From G963662605 sp963667005 (GTDB lineage Bacteria > Bacteroidota > Ignavibacteria > Ignavibacteriales > Ignavibacteriaceae), in contig OY762937.1 of assembly GCA_963667005.1 (NCBI GenBank), positions 496,001-560,000 on the forward strand: a stretch of DNA of 64,000 bases, written 5' to 3'. The notes beneath the pieces were generated by a model that made no database searches, was not told the DNA's origin, and saw only the letters and a list, made by a program, of their open reading frames with translations. Shown here piece after piece: positions 8,732 to 18,262 of the stretch. Position 1 is the first letter of the stretch. Each line of letters opens with the position of its first letter. The position numbers were made by a program, and so were the translations under genes.

Positions 8732-9718
8732 TTAATCATGAACCGAATCCCAAAATAATTCCAGAAGTCCGGGAATATTTTCTCCGGTAGCTGCTGAAAA
8801 TACAATGGGGGTGTGAATAAATTTTTTCGAAGTTATCTTTGATAATTTCTTTTTCGTCGAATCGTCAATCAAATCGGATTTGCTGAACGCCAAAAGCATT
8901 TTCTTTTTTGAAAGCTCCTCGCTGTACGTTTTTAATTCGCGCAATAAAACCTTGAAGTCTTCTTTGGGCGTTTCAGATGATGCATCCACCATCACACAAA
9001 GAACTTTTGTCCTTTCAATGTGCCGTAAAAACTGCAAGCCAAGGCCTTTGCCTTCAGAGGCACCTTCAATAATACCCGGAATGTCGGCAACCGTTAAACT
9101 CGCAAATTCCTTAAACCGCACAATACCGAGGTTCGGTTCAAGAGTAGTGAATGGATAATCAGCAATTTTTGGACGTGCAGCAGAAATAGTTGAGATCAGC
9201 GTTGATTTACCGGCGTTAGGAAATCCCACAAGTCCGATATCCGCGATAAGCTTCAACTCTAATGAAACATGTCTTTCTTCGCCGGGCCTGCCGGGTTCAG
9301 CATAACGCGGAGCCTGATTTGTTGGTGTGGCAAAATTACTGTTTCCCTTACCGCCCTTACCGCCTCTGGCGATACAGTATTTCATGCCGTGCTGTGTTAA
9401 ATCTACAATAACTTCATCTGTTCCGGAATCTCTAACTATTGTTCCAACCGGGAGCTGAATAATAATGTCGTCGGCTTTTCTGCCGTCTTTTAATGAAGTG
9501 CCGCCTTCACCACCGTTATCGGCATGATATTTTTTCTTATAACGGAAATCCAGAAGTGTATTCAAGTTTTCATTAGCAACGACCCAAACGCTTCCGCCTT
9601 CACCGCCGTTACCGCCGGCCGGGCCGCCTTTGGGTACATATTTTTCACGTCTGAACGCAACCGCTCCATTGCCGCCGCGTCCGGCACTCACATAAATCTC
9701 TGCATGATCTAAAAACAT
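8732..9718 (-). CDS. obgE: GTPase Obg (CgtA)
   Basis: A 328-residue Obg GTPase, a ribosome-associated regulator of 50S assembly and stress responses. The glycine-rich Obg fold is at residues 1-155 (AEIYVSAGRGGNGAVAF, GGPAGGNGGEGG, ARGGKGGKGNSNF). The G domain follows, with GFPNAGKST (G1), YPFTT (G2), DIPGI (G3), SKSD (G4) and SAATGE (G5). It ends after the G domain, lacking a long C-terminal extension. The start codon abuts the stop of the upstream 528-residue protein with no gap, implying translational coupling. Confidence 0.96.
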   Translation of the reverse strand: MFLDHAEIYVSAGRGGNGAVAFRREKYVPKGGPAGGNGGEGGSVWVVANENLNTLLDFRYKKKYHADNGGEGGTSLKDGRKADDIIIQLPVGTIVRDSGTDEVIVDLTQHGMKYCIARGGKGGKGNSNFATPTNQAPRYAEPGRPGEERHVSLELKLIADIGLVGFPNAGKSTLISTISAARPKIADYPFTTLEPNLGIVRFKEFASLTVADIPGIIEGASEGKGLGLQFLRHIERTKVLCVMVDASSETPKEDFKVLLRELKTYSEELSKKKMLLAFSKSDLIDDSTKKKLSKITSKKFIHTPIVFSAATGENIPGLLELFWDSVHD

Positions 9719-11305
9719 CTAATCTTTCTTTTCAATAAAATATTGTTTCACCCGTTCTTCTAAAAACCTGCCTTCCCTGCTCAACAGAGGGTTAATATGG
9801 TAAGAACTGAAGACGGATTGTAAAATAAGTGCAGCTTGTTCGAAGTCCGGACAATCCGCAATTTTCTCAATGGTGTTTACAAAATCCACGCTGTCGTTTC
9901 CAAAAACTACAGCAATAATGCGCATTGTTTCTTTGGTAGTAAAATACGTAAAGAGTTCAACTTCATCATCCGAATCCTCCAGAGTTGCCGGCTCCTGTGA
10001 TTCTTGTGCTGCTTCCTCAACAACCGGTTCGGTATTTTCAGTTTCCGGTTCTGTTTCCTCTGCCTCTTGTTGAACTTCGGGCTCGGCTTCTGCTGCTGCT
10101 TCGCTTTCAGTCTCTTCAAGTGCATCTGAATTTATCGAAAGACTTTCAACAACTTCTTCTACCGGTTCTTCGGTTTTTAACTCTTCATTGGCGATGCGGA
10201 TTTCCTGTAACAGTGTATCCGTATTAAATACCGGTGCAGACACATCCTGCTCATCCAATACAACGGATTCTGTTTCTTCAGATATATTCTCAATCTCTTC
10301 AACCGGTTCATCCTGCGGCTGTACTACTTCTTTTACCATCTGCTCTGCCTGACGCGCGGCGAAGGTGTTTGCGTGCTCTTCCGCTTCATCAAATAACGCA
10401 TCTATTTCAACCTGTGCGAGCTCTTTTTTCTCTTCAACCGGCGGGGTCGCTTGAACCTGCTCATCGTCCGGAAGCTCCGACTTTGGCGCGGTAGCAAGCG
10501 TTGATTGAGCGTCTTCAACAGCATCAGGAATATCAACGGTTTTTGCGACACTAATGTTGCTCATAATCGCAAACTTAAATTCCTCTATCGTGAATTTTTG
10601 TTTCTGATCATCCGAAAGCAGCTGACGAACCTTTAATATCTGATCGTTGAGTTCTTTATCCTTAAGAAATGTTTCAACAACACCAACGCTCAGCCTTGAT
10701 TTGTTAGCCTCGCCCATGTTTAAAAATTCAGCAACAACAAACAGACTGCTTTCAATCAGTATCTCCAGCTGTGTTCTTTGTAATTCCTTAGCAAGCAGAT
10801 TGATGCGCTCAGAAAACTCGTTGGAAGAAAGTGACAAAAGCTGCCTGCGTTCAACATATGTTAAAATATACTGCTTGTAGTAATCGTAAAAATAGGTGTA
10901 GTTTAAGAACAGTTGGAGTTCCTCCGCGGAACGGTATTCTTCATTGTCGTAGATATACTTTTTTAATGTCCAGTGGGGACGCAGCAGATAATGGACGTTG
11001 AAATTGACAGCCTGTTGTACAAGGCGGCGAATTTCTTCAAAAGGAATAAGTTTATTCTTTTTTATTTCAGCACTGATGGCAAGAAAATGCTTGTTGATTT
11101 CCGTTCCGGAATAGTCAAATAGCGATTTCTGCAATAAACGCTGCCGGTCGAGATAGATAAGATAATCCAGCTCGGCAGAAATATATTGCACGATTGCCGG
11201 GTGCACTTTTGCCTTTTCCAAACTCTCAAGAGTAAAGAATGTACCCAGTCTTTTGATATTATTTAACGTAATATCGGTAATAAAACGGATTTCACGTTCG
11301 AACAT
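9719..11305 (-). CDS. Large protein with acidic low-complexity middle, unknown
   Basis: A 528-residue protein I do not recognise. Residues 1-260 are predicted helical and rich in Tyr, Leu and charged residues. Residues about 270-440 are a Glu/Val/Pro/Ala-rich low-complexity stretch (repeated EEVVE, EPVVEE, EAAAEAEPE) likely to be disordered and very acidic. Residues about 445-528 form a second compact helical segment (YFTTKETMRIIAVVFGNDSV). There is no signal peptide or membrane segment, so a cytosolic location is expected. The GAGG sequence 7 bases before ATG at 11305 supports the start. Its direct abutment to obgE suggests a link with ribosome or GTPase function, but that is inference from position only. 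Confidence 0.75.
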   Translation of the reverse strand: MFEREIRFITDITLNNIKRLGTFFTLESLEKAKVHPAIVQYISAELDYLIYLDRQRLLQKSLFDYSGTEINKHFLAISAEIKKNKLIPFEEIRRLVQQAVNFNVHYLLRPHWTLKKYIYDNEEYRSAEELQLFLNYTYFYDYYKQYILTYVERRQLLSLSSNEFSERINLLAKELQRTQLEILIESSLFVVAEFLNMGEANKSRLSVGVVETFLKDKELNDQILKVRQLLSDDQKQKFTIEEFKFAIMSNISVAKTVDIPDAVEDAQSTLATAPKSELPDDEQVQATPPVEEKKELAQVEIDALFDEAEEHANTFAARQAEQMVKEVVQPQDEPVEEIENISEETESVVLDEQDVSAPVFNTDTLLQEIRIANEELKTEEPVEEVVESLSINSDALEETESEAAAEAEPEVQQEAEETEPETENTEPVVEEAAQESQEPATLEDSDDEVELFTYFTTKETMRIIAVVFGNDSVDFVNTIEKIADCPDFEQAALILQSVFSSYHINPLLSREGRFLEERVKQYFIEKKD

Positions 11306-11394
11306 TACTAAGCCTCATTTATTAGGCAAATATATAAAAAAATCCCGGCATGCGGGAGGCCATAACACAACTAATTTCGAGTCGATAAAAACAA

Positions 11395-11479
11395 CACCTC
11401 ACCCCGCCATTAACATTATTCCAAACCTAAGTTTTTTGGGCTTCCCCTCTCCTGTCAGGAGAGGGGTTGGGGTGAGGTC
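11395..11479. repeat. Dispersed CCTCACCCC/GGGGTGAGG hairpin repeat, copy 1
   Basis: Outer arms cacctcacccc (from 11395) and ggggtgaggt (to 11479) enclose an inner hairpin, cccctctcct/aggagagggg (11444-11466). It lies between the 3' end of sdhB and the start of the 528-residue gene. Related copies occur at 19324-19411 and 35267-35427. It could act as a terminator for the sdh operon, though it lacks a clear U-tract. Confidence 0.7.
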
Positions 11480-11554
11480 AGTTTATTAAATATGAGCAGA
11501 TCGGTCAAGCATGGAATTATAGCTCCACACCTTCCGATCAAAGCATGTTATACT

Positions 11555-12295
11555 TTACACTAAACTAGCGCGGATGAACTCTCTGTTCAAACGGGCAATG
11601 TTGGTAATTTTGATTTCTTTCGGACACTCAGCTTCGCACGCGCCGGTATTTGTGCACGCGCCGAAACCTTCTTTATCCATCTGGGCAACCATATTCTGAA
11701 CACGAGTTTCGCGTTCCGGATGTCCCTGTGGCAATTGTGCCAAATGTGAAACTTTAGCAGCAACAAAAAGCATTGCCGAAGCATTTTTACATGCAGCGAC
11801 GCATGCACCGCATCCGATACAAGCCGCGGCATCCATAGCGGATTCAGCCACATCATGCGGAATCAAAATTGCATTACCATCAGGTGATGATCCGATTCGG
11901 GCAGAAATATATCCGCCTGCCTGCATGATTCTGTCTAAAGCCGAACGGTCAACCACTAAATCTTTAATAACCGGAAATGCTTTTGCTCTCCATGGTTCAA
12001 TGTAGATTGTGTCTCCGTCTTTGAATGAACGCATGTGCAATTGGCAGACAGTTGTGCCCTGTTTTGGTCCGTGTGCACGTCCGTTAATGTACAGACTGCA
12101 CATACCGCAAATACCTTCGCGGCAATCGTGATCGAATGCAATTGGTTCTCTGTTCTGTTCAATTAAGCGCTCGTTTACAACATCGAGCATTTCGAGAAAT
12201 GACATCTCTTCACTAATATCTGCGGCCTGATAGGTTAAAAATTTACCTTCCGACTGTGCATCTTTTTGTGTCCATATATGCAATGTTAAATTCAT
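11555..12295 (-). CDS. sdhB: Succinate dehydrogenase/fumarate reductase iron-sulfur subunit
   Basis: A 246-residue iron-sulfur subunit. The N-terminal ferredoxin domain carries the [2Fe-2S] ligands in DHDCREGICGMCSLYINGR; the C-terminal domain carries CIGCGACVAACKNAS and CTNTGACEAECPKEI, the ligands of the [4Fe-4S] and [3Fe-4S] clusters. It passes electrons between the flavoprotein subunit and the membrane cytochrome b. AAGGAA upstream of ATG 12295 supports the start. Last gene of the C-A-B operon, 11 bases after sdhA. Sequence alone does not decide whether the complex works as succinate dehydrogenase or fumarate reductase. Confidence 0.95.
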   Translation of the reverse strand: MNLTLHIWTQKDAQSEGKFLTYQAADISEEMSFLEMLDVVNERLIEQNREPIAFDHDCREGICGMCSLYINGRAHGPKQGTTVCQLHMRSFKDGDTIYIEPWRAKAFPVIKDLVVDRSALDRIMQAGGYISARIGSSPDGNAILIPHDVAESAMDAAACIGCGACVAACKNASAMLFVAAKVSHLAQLPQGHPERETRVQNMVAQMDKEGFGACTNTGACEAECPKEIKITNIARLNREFIRASLV

Positions 12296-12306
12296 AATTT
12301 CATTCC

Positions 12307-14220
12307 TTATTTATAGCTGCGTTGTGATGGTTTTACTATTTCAAAGTTGAGTTCTTCTTTATGAAGTACAGGGGCTTTCCCTACTTCAGTGAACTCCCAT
12401 GCAGCAACGTAACTGTAATTAGCATCATCACGTTTCGCTTCGTTTTCTTCGGTCTGTGATTCCTCGCGGAAGTGACCGCCGCAGGATTCGTTTCTCTGCA
12501 AAGCGTCCAAGGTTAATAATTCGGCAAGCTCCATAAAGTCGGCAACTCTGCCGGCTTTTTCGAGCGATTGATTCAACTGATCGTTACCGCCGAGAACCCG
12601 GACGTCTTTCCAGAATTCTTCGCGTAATTCCCGAATCTGCTCAATAGCTTCTTTCAAGCCTTCGGCATTGCGCCCCATACCGACATTATTCCACATGATC
12701 TTTCCTAATGCCTTATGGAAATGATCAACCGATTTTGTACCGTTGATTGAAAGCAGTTTTTCAACTCTTGCTTTTACATCAGCTTCGGCTTTTTTGAATT
12801 CTTCGTGATCGGTTGTTACTTTCTCGAATGAATTGGCTCCGAGATAACCGCCCATGGTGTAAGGAATAACAAAGTAACCGTCGGCAAGACCCTGCATCAG
12901 CGCACTTGCACCGAGACGGTTTGCACCGTGATCGGAGAAGTTTGCTTCGCCGAGAACAAACAAGCCGTCAACCGTACTCATCAAATTGTAATCAACCCAC
13001 AAGCCGCCCATCGTGTAATGGATGGCGGGATAAATACGCATCGGGGTTTTGTAAGGATCTTCAGCAGTGATTTGTTCATACATCTGGAACAAGTTGCCAT
13101 ACCGTTCTTCAATCTTCGCTTTACCCAAACGGTTGATAGCATCACGGAAGTCGAGATATACGGCCTGCTTTGATGTACCTACGCCGCGGCCTTCATCGCA
13201 TACCTGCTTGGCATTACGTGAAGCCACATCGCGCGGGACAAGGTTTCCGAATGATGGATATTTTCTTTCAAGATAATAGTCGCGATCTTCTTCCGGAATG
13301 TCTTCCGGCTTGCGGGTATCACCAATTTTCTTCGGAACCCATACACGGCCGTCATTACGCAAGCTTTCGCTCATCAATGTTAATTTGGACTGATGATCGC
13401 CGCTGACAGGAATACAGGTCGGGTGAATCTGCACAAAACAGGGATTAGCAAACAACGCGCCTTTTTTGTGTGCACGCCAGATAGCAGTAGTGTTACAGCC
13501 TTTAGCGTTTGTAGAAAGATAATATACGTTACCGTAACCGCCGGTTGCAAGAACAACCGCATCGGCAGCAAATGATTCAACTTTACCGGTAGTCATGTTG
13601 CGGGTAACGATACCGCGTGCTTTGCCGTTAACAAGAACGACATCCAGCATTTCGTGGCGCGGGAACATTTTTACCTGACCTAAACCAATTTGGCGTGACA
13701 GTGCACTGTAAGCGCCGAGCAGTAACTGTTGACCCGTTTGTCCTCTTGCATAAAACGTACGTGATACTTGTGCACCGCCGAATGAACGGTTGTCAAGATA
13801 TCCGCCATACTCGCGTGCAAAAGGAACGCCGAGAGCAACACTTTGATCAATAATATTTACACTTAACTCAGCCAAACGGTAAACGTTAGCTTCGCGAGCT
13901 CTAAAGTCGCCGCCCTTTACCGTATCATAAAACAAACGGTAAACCGAGTCGCCGTCATTCTGATAATTTTTTGCAGCATTGATACCGCCTTGAGCCGCAA
14001 TACTATGCGCTCTGCGGGGACTGTCCTGATAACAGAAATTCATTACGTTGTAGCCAAGCTCACCAAGACTCGCCGCTGCTGAAGCGCCTGCTAGGCCGCT
14101 ACCTACTACAATAATATTATATTTTCTTTTGTTTGCGGGATTGACAAGTTTCATATCCGCGCGATGTTTTGTCCATTTTTCAGCAATCGGACCGGCCGGG
14201 ATTTTTGCATCTAATTTCAT
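12307..14220 (-). CDS. sdhA: Succinate dehydrogenase/fumarate reductase flavoprotein subunit
   Basis: A 637-residue flavoprotein. The dinucleotide-binding motif GSGLAGASAA is near the N-terminus, SIAAQGGINAA contains the region of the covalent FAD histidine (RRAHSIAAQGG), and the active-site parts HPTCIP, RDVASR and HYTMGGLWVD are present. The start is placed at ATG 14220 (MKLDAKIPAG) because GGAGGAAA lies just upstream; the longer frame to 14277 runs into the preceding gene. The stop of sdhC (14222-14224) overlaps the ribosome binding region, indicating coupled translation. The length and the long form of the N-terminus fit the type found in Bacteroidota and Chlorobi. Confidence 0.95.
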   Translation of the reverse strand: MKLDAKIPAGPIAEKWTKHRADMKLVNPANKRKYNIIVVGSGLAGASAAASLGELGYNVMNFCYQDSPRRAHSIAAQGGINAAKNYQNDGDSVYRLFYDTVKGGDFRAREANVYRLAELSVNIIDQSVALGVPFAREYGGYLDNRSFGGAQVSRTFYARGQTGQQLLLGAYSALSRQIGLGQVKMFPRHEMLDVVLVNGKARGIVTRNMTTGKVESFAADAVVLATGGYGNVYYLSTNAKGCNTTAIWRAHKKGALFANPCFVQIHPTCIPVSGDHQSKLTLMSESLRNDGRVWVPKKIGDTRKPEDIPEEDRDYYLERKYPSFGNLVPRDVASRNAKQVCDEGRGVGTSKQAVYLDFRDAINRLGKAKIEERYGNLFQMYEQITAEDPYKTPMRIYPAIHYTMGGLWVDYNLMSTVDGLFVLGEANFSDHGANRLGASALMQGLADGYFVIPYTMGGYLGANSFEKVTTDHEEFKKAEADVKARVEKLLSINGTKSVDHFHKALGKIMWNNVGMGRNAEGLKEAIEQIRELREEFWKDVRVLGGNDQLNQSLEKAGRVADFMELAELLTLDALQRNESCGGHFREESQTEENEAKRDDANYSYVAAWEFTEVGKAPVLHKEELNFEIVKPSQRSYK

Positions 14221-14221
14221 A

Positions 14222-14893
14222 TTAATTTCCTCCGCCATATGGATTAATAAAACCGAAGTATATTGGCATCGTTGCAAAACCTAAAGGTATAAGTATCGAG
14301 AATAAAAATCCGAGTGCCTTGATAAGCGGTGTGTATTTTTTGTGATTCAATCCTAGAGTTTGAAATGCACTCTGAAATCCGTGATTCAAATGAAATCCCA
14401 ATAAAATCAATGCCAGTAAGTAAAAACCCGAATAATACGGATTTGCAAAAGCGGAAACGACCGCGTCATACATTGAAGAATGGGTATTCATCATTCTTTG
14501 TTTAACAAAAAATGATTCGAGGTGAATGATTAAGAACGCAAGAATCAGAAACGCTGAAAAAATCATCGTGCGCGAAAATACGGAACTTGTTTCCGAACCC
14601 GGATTTTTTTTATATCTGACGGGTCTTGCCATTCTGTTGGTAAACCAAAGCCATACGCCATTGAACATGTGCAGCCCAAAGCCAAGCACCATGACAATTT
14701 CCATTGCCCGGATAAGCGGATTATGGCTCATGAATTCTGAATAGTGGTTAAAGGCTTCTCCGCCGTCATTTTTGAAGAGAGCGAGATTGCCGGAAAGGTG
14801 AACGAGCAGAAATGTGCATAAGAACAATCCAGTCAATGCCATAATCAACTTTTTGCCCACCGAAGAAAAGATAGTTTTGGCTACCCATCCCAT
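14222..14893 (-). CDS. sdhC: Succinate dehydrogenase/fumarate reductase cytochrome b subunit
   Basis: A 223-residue membrane subunit with five predicted helices, as in the single-subunit diheme cytochrome b anchors (Bacteroides/Wolinella/Bacillus style). Histidines that could bind haem appear in LLVHLSGN, GFGLHMFNG, FLIIHLES and GFHLNHGFQSAF. ATG at 14893 is preferred over TTG at 14896 because AAGGAG stands 7 bases upstream. It anchors the complex and exchanges electrons with quinone. First gene of the operon. Confidence 0.93.
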   Translation of the reverse strand: MGWVAKTIFSSVGKKLIMALTGLFLCTFLLVHLSGNLALFKNDGGEAFNHYSEFMSHNPLIRAMEIVMVLGFGLHMFNGVWLWFTNRMARPVRYKKNPGSETSSVFSRTMIFSAFLILAFLIIHLESFFVKQRMMNTHSSMYDAVVSAFANPYYSGFYLLALILLGFHLNHGFQSAFQTLGLNHKKYTPLIKALGFLFSILIPLGFATMPIYFGFINPYGGGN

Positions 14894-15027
14894 CAACGAA
14901 CTCCTTACATTATCGTCATAAAAATTTGCATGGTAAAATTACGGCTTTAACCCCGAATATGAAAGCGCTGGGCAAAATTCACACGGGCGAGCAAGAAGTG
15001 ACCAGCATCAATAATTAAGCATGTTAA

Positions 15028-15084
15028 TTGAGCTGGCTCATGCGCATATTTCAGGATGATATATACCCATCAGGGAAATAAGCC
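15028..15084. repeat. Imperfect direct repeat, left copy (flanks the 353-residue gene)
   Basis: The sequence from agctggctcatg through caggatgatatatacccatc and gggaaat recurs at 16513-16568 in the same orientation with a few substitutions and a short insertion. The two copies bracket the lone gene at 15170-16231. Confidence 0.55.
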
Positions 15085-15169
15085 AGATTTGTGGTTGTAA
15101 TTTTGTATCAACATTAATGAAATACTAACGAGAACGATTGTGACACATAGCAATTAGTTCTGTCCCCCT

Positions 15170-16231
15170 TCATTTATCTAAATTGCCAAATTTAGCACCA
15201 ACTCCAAGTAGAAAACTGAGGCCGGGCTCTTTAGATATGGAGTATTCATTAATATCTTTCGTCAATGAACCAACATCGCCATACATTTTGATCATCGACT
15301 GGTAGATTTGGTCAGGCGATGGAGCTATAAATAATTTCGCAATAAATGGGATCCAGCCAATAAAGTGTCCAAATACCTTTAAAAATAGTTTATTTTTTTC
15401 ACTTTCTATTTTCTTTTGCAGATCAAATAAAGCAGGCTCAACACAACTTTGAGCTATGAATCTTGCTTCTCTTTTGATCTGATTAATATCCGATTCGTCT
15501 TTAATTGCATTTTTTAAATCTTTTGTTAGTTTTTGCATCGCCATTCGGAAAGGAACAAGCAATTCTTTAAGGTCTTCCCTAACCTCAAGTATCTCTTCAG
15601 CTGTGCAGTTCAAACATCTAGGTAAGGCGAGTTTAATACATTCCTCCGCTAATATTGACGCAAAATTTCTAACCGTCCTGCTTTCCTGTCGAGAATATAA
15701 AGGAACTGGCATTTTTTCTATGTCACTAATGAGAATCCAGTCATTACTCTGCGCAAGCCATAATGCTGTTGGCGCTATTCTTAGAACCATTTCATCGACT
15801 ATCTCTGCATGTTTATTAGAAAACTCATTAAAGGCTTTTTGCTCCGCGGTATTTCCGGACAAAAAATCATAAAGCTCGTCTACAGAAACACCACCATTCA
15901 TTAACTTGTTCGTCATATTATTGATTTGTTCTGCCATTAAATGAGGATGATAGAATATCACCTTCTTTAATAATGGCTTATTGTCAAATGCAAACTGATA
16001 GTACCTTACAACTCGTTCAATTTCATCTTTTGATGGATTGCCAAGAGGTATAATGCTGGTCTTTTCACTAATTTTCATCAGATTACTAGTAGGATCTTTG
16101 GCATCATCCGAGGGGGATACTAAATGCAATTCATCAAAGAAAAGACTAAATGTTGCAAGTGACCCTCTATCGGCAATAAGTGCATCGGGATAATATACAG
16201 CAGTAAATTTCTGTGTGTCCATAATCTTCAT
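15170..16231 (-). CDS. Unknown accessory protein with DUF6236-like N-terminus
   Basis: A 353-residue protein with no signal peptide. The N-terminus FTAVYYPDALIADRGSLATF followed by SLFFDELHLVSP resembles the opening of DUF6236-type proteins (YYP...L...LFFDE...P); the remainder is mostly helical, with a Cys pair LPRCLNC about residue 210, a charged stretch and a weakly hydrophobic segment HFIGWIPFIAKLFIAP near residue 285. The gene stands alone, is visibly more AT-rich than its neighbours, and is flanked by direct repeats and a repeat-rich gene desert, so it looks like acquired cargo. No function is known; similar lone genes often lie in defence or mobile regions. Confidence 0.7.
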   Translation of the reverse strand: MKIMDTQKFTAVYYPDALIADRGSLATFSLFFDELHLVSPSDDAKDPTSNLMKISEKTSIIPLGNPSKDEIERVVRYYQFAFDNKPLLKKVIFYHPHLMAEQINNMTNKLMNGGVSVDELYDFLSGNTAEQKAFNEFSNKHAEIVDEMVLRIAPTALWLAQSNDWILISDIEKMPVPLYSRQESRTVRNFASILAEECIKLALPRCLNCTAEEILEVREDLKELLVPFRMAMQKLTKDLKNAIKDESDINQIKREARFIAQSCVEPALFDLQKKIESEKNKLFLKVFGHFIGWIPFIAKLFIAPSPDQIYQSMIKMYGDVGSLTKDINEYSISKEPGLSFLLGVGAKFGNLDK

Positions 16232-16512
16232 ACCAAAAAAAATTTAAGGATTGAGTTAATTCCTTTGCTTATATAGAAATAAAGGGGGATATAGTAATCT
16301 AATACCCTGCAAAAAAGCAATCTTCATTTTCTCATATAAATTTAATACTGTTAAAAAGAGTTTTCTTACGACTAATGGTAAGCCACATCGTTCGCCCCCT
16401 CGGTAATATAGGTTAGTAAGAGAGGTTATAATCACAGATTGGAATATTACATTTTTTGCAACTAAAAGGCAATTACTAAAATATAAATAGGGGGAAGACC
16501 TATATATATTTT

Positions 16513-16568
16513 GAAGCTGGTGCATGTAGAGACATTTTGCAGGCTGATATATTCCCATCCGGGAAATG
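16513..16568. repeat. Imperfect direct repeat, right copy
   Basis: Partner of 15028-15084. The core caggctgatatattcccatc matches the left copy at all but a few positions, followed in both by gggaaat. A shorter third trace (ggctgatatat) occurs near 16767. Confidence 0.5.
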
Positions 16569-17248
16569 ATGGTGGTACACATGCACTCTTTCTACAAGGA
16601 TTGATCTCCTAACGGAGAATGTGGGATGCGAGGGTGTTCGCATCTCAATAGGCCCGATATTGCGCGCAGTGAAAAATAGAATGGATTCCGGCTTTCTCCG
16701 GAATGACAATACATAAATTATGCGAAGGTGTTCGAGTTTCCGCCTTGCCTCGATACATCCCGACGGCTGATATATAGTGCCGCAAAGTAAATTCCACCAC
16801 AATGCCGTCGGGACACTCGGCAAACGGCGGAAGTACCTGCCCGACTGCGTCAGTCAGGCGGGTCGAGAACACCCTCTCGCGGAATTCCGGATCAAGCCCG
16901 GAATGACAGAAAAGAATAATTCCAAGGGTGTTCGCATCTCGATACTCCCAATAAATCGGGATACTCGATTCCCGTCCATGGGAATGTCAAGATACACTTA
17001 TTGAGAGGGTGTTCGAGTAGTCCGTGATTATTTAACACGACTATCTGCAATTCAAGGCACAGGACAATTGGGCAGAAATAACAAATAAGGAATACGGACG
17101 TATCGAGAACACCGAAGCAGTGACATCTCGATACGCCCCGCTACCGCGTGGCTACCTGCCCGTCCGTCTCGAAGAGTTCTGTGAACAGGCGGGCTCGATG
17201 TCCTTGCGCAGAAGGGAAATCGAATTTTACAATTTTTTTACAATAAAA

Positions 17249-17293
17249 ATCCGTGAGAATCAGTGTCATCCGTGTCATCCGCGTTCTATTTCT
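17249..17293. repeat. 45-bp inverted repeat, left arm
   Basis: About 45 bases (core gtgagaatcagtgtcatccg) are the reverse complement of 19200-19245 with about two mismatches. The two arms flank the pfkB-type kinase and glycosyltransferase genes. Confidence 0.7.
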
Positions 17294-17335
17294 GTCTGTT
17301 TGCTGGTGATAGCCTTACATTAGTATATTCCCCTC

Positions 17336-18262
17336 ATGAAAAACAAAAAATTCGACATCGTTGGTATTGGAGCCGCCACAGTGGATTATTTATCACTCGT
17401 TGATGAATTCCCGTCAGGCGAGAATGTGCACAGAGCAATTGCAAGTGAGATTGACGGCGGCGGGCCCGTCGCGACCGCACTTGTCACCGCTTCACAACTC
17501 GGAGCAACTACTGCATTGGTTGATGCAGTCGGTACGGATATGAACGGCAAATTTATTTTGCAGGGACTGCGTTCAGCCGGTGTTTCGACAAAACATATTT
17601 TAATACGAAAAGACCGTACTTCATCAAGTGCAATTGTACTTGTCCGTGTTGAAGACGGTGCACGTTCCATAGTATACTCTCCGGGCGGAGCCAAAGACCC
17701 AGCCCCGAATGAGATTCCAGAAAAACTTATTGCGCAGTCAAAGATTCTTCACGTTAACGGCAGGCATTTTAAAGCGACTATGCAGGCCTGTGCCTATGCA
17801 AGGAAACATCACACGCTGATTTCATTCGACGGCGGTTCACACCGTTATCGCGATGAACTTCGTCCCCTTTTGCAGATGAGTAACATAGCTATTATCTCCG
17901 CTGACTTTGCCGCCGAATACACCAAAGTAGATAATATCAACGCCGCGGGCAAAGCGCTTTTACAGGAAGGCCCCGCAATCGTTATAATAACTAACGGTGT
18001 TCAGGGAAGTTATTTATTTACTGAGGATGCGGTTGAATATCACCAACCGGCATTTATCCATACGGACGTTATTGACACTACAGGATGCGGCGACAGTTAT
18101 CACGGTGCGTTTCTTTATGCTTTGTGTAATGATTATGATTTGAAAAAGGCGATGCGATTTGCCAGCGCGGTTGCATCAATAAACGCAATGACTCTCGGAG
18201 GCAGAGCCGGTTTACCGAAGCTCAATGAGGTGAAAAGATTTCTCGCGAAGTTTAAAGGTTAG
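17336..18262 (+). CDS. PfkB-family sugar/nucleoside kinase
   Basis: A 308-residue ribokinase-fold enzyme. The N-terminal VGIGAATVDYLSLVDEFP and GGGPVATALVTASQLGA are the first PfkB signature region, and DTTGCGDSYHGAFLYAL is the second, containing the catalytic Asp and the anion hole. The usual DTxGAGD is DTTGCGD here, with Cys in place of Ala, as in some members. It should phosphorylate a sugar or nucleoside with ATP in the cytosol; the substrate cannot be read from sequence. It converges on a glycosyltransferase gene with a 4-base 3' overlap, and the pair lies between 45-bp inverted repeats. Confidence 0.88.
   Translation: MKNKKFDIVGIGAATVDYLSLVDEFPSGENVHRAIASEIDGGGPVATALVTASQLGATTALVDAVGTDMNGKFILQGLRSAGVSTKHILIRKDRTSSSAIVLVRVEDGARSIVYSPGGAKDPAPNEIPEKLIAQSKILHVNGRHFKATMQACAYARKHHTLISFDGGSHRYRDELRPLLQMSNIAIISADFAAEYTKVDNINAAGKALLQEGPAIVIITNGVQGSYLFTEDAVEYHQPAFIHTDVIDTTGCGDSYHGAFLYALCNDYDLKKAMRFASAVASINAMTLGGRAGLPKLNEVKRFLAKFKG

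Larger units (their letters stand above)
16232..17335. repeat. Repeat-rich gene-free stretch
   Basis: No supportable gene; short open frames here have no organisation. It holds several copies of a gggtgttcg[c/a]atctcgata-type motif in both orientations (about 16628, 16723, 16862, 16924, 17007 and 17100), two copies of a ggattccgg...ccggaatgac palindrome (about 16682 and 16880), the right copy of the direct repeat (16513-16568), and the left arm of a 45-bp inverted repeat at its end. Confidence 0.65.

Noticed and set aside
9870..10494. Several plus- and minus-strand frames over the Glu-rich region
   Set aside because: Products of low-complexity codons in the acidic stretch of the 528-residue gene, without start or ribosome site.
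16256..17323. Small frames in the repeat-rich desert
   Set aside because: No ribosome binding sites, no protein-like pattern; they cross palindromic repeats.
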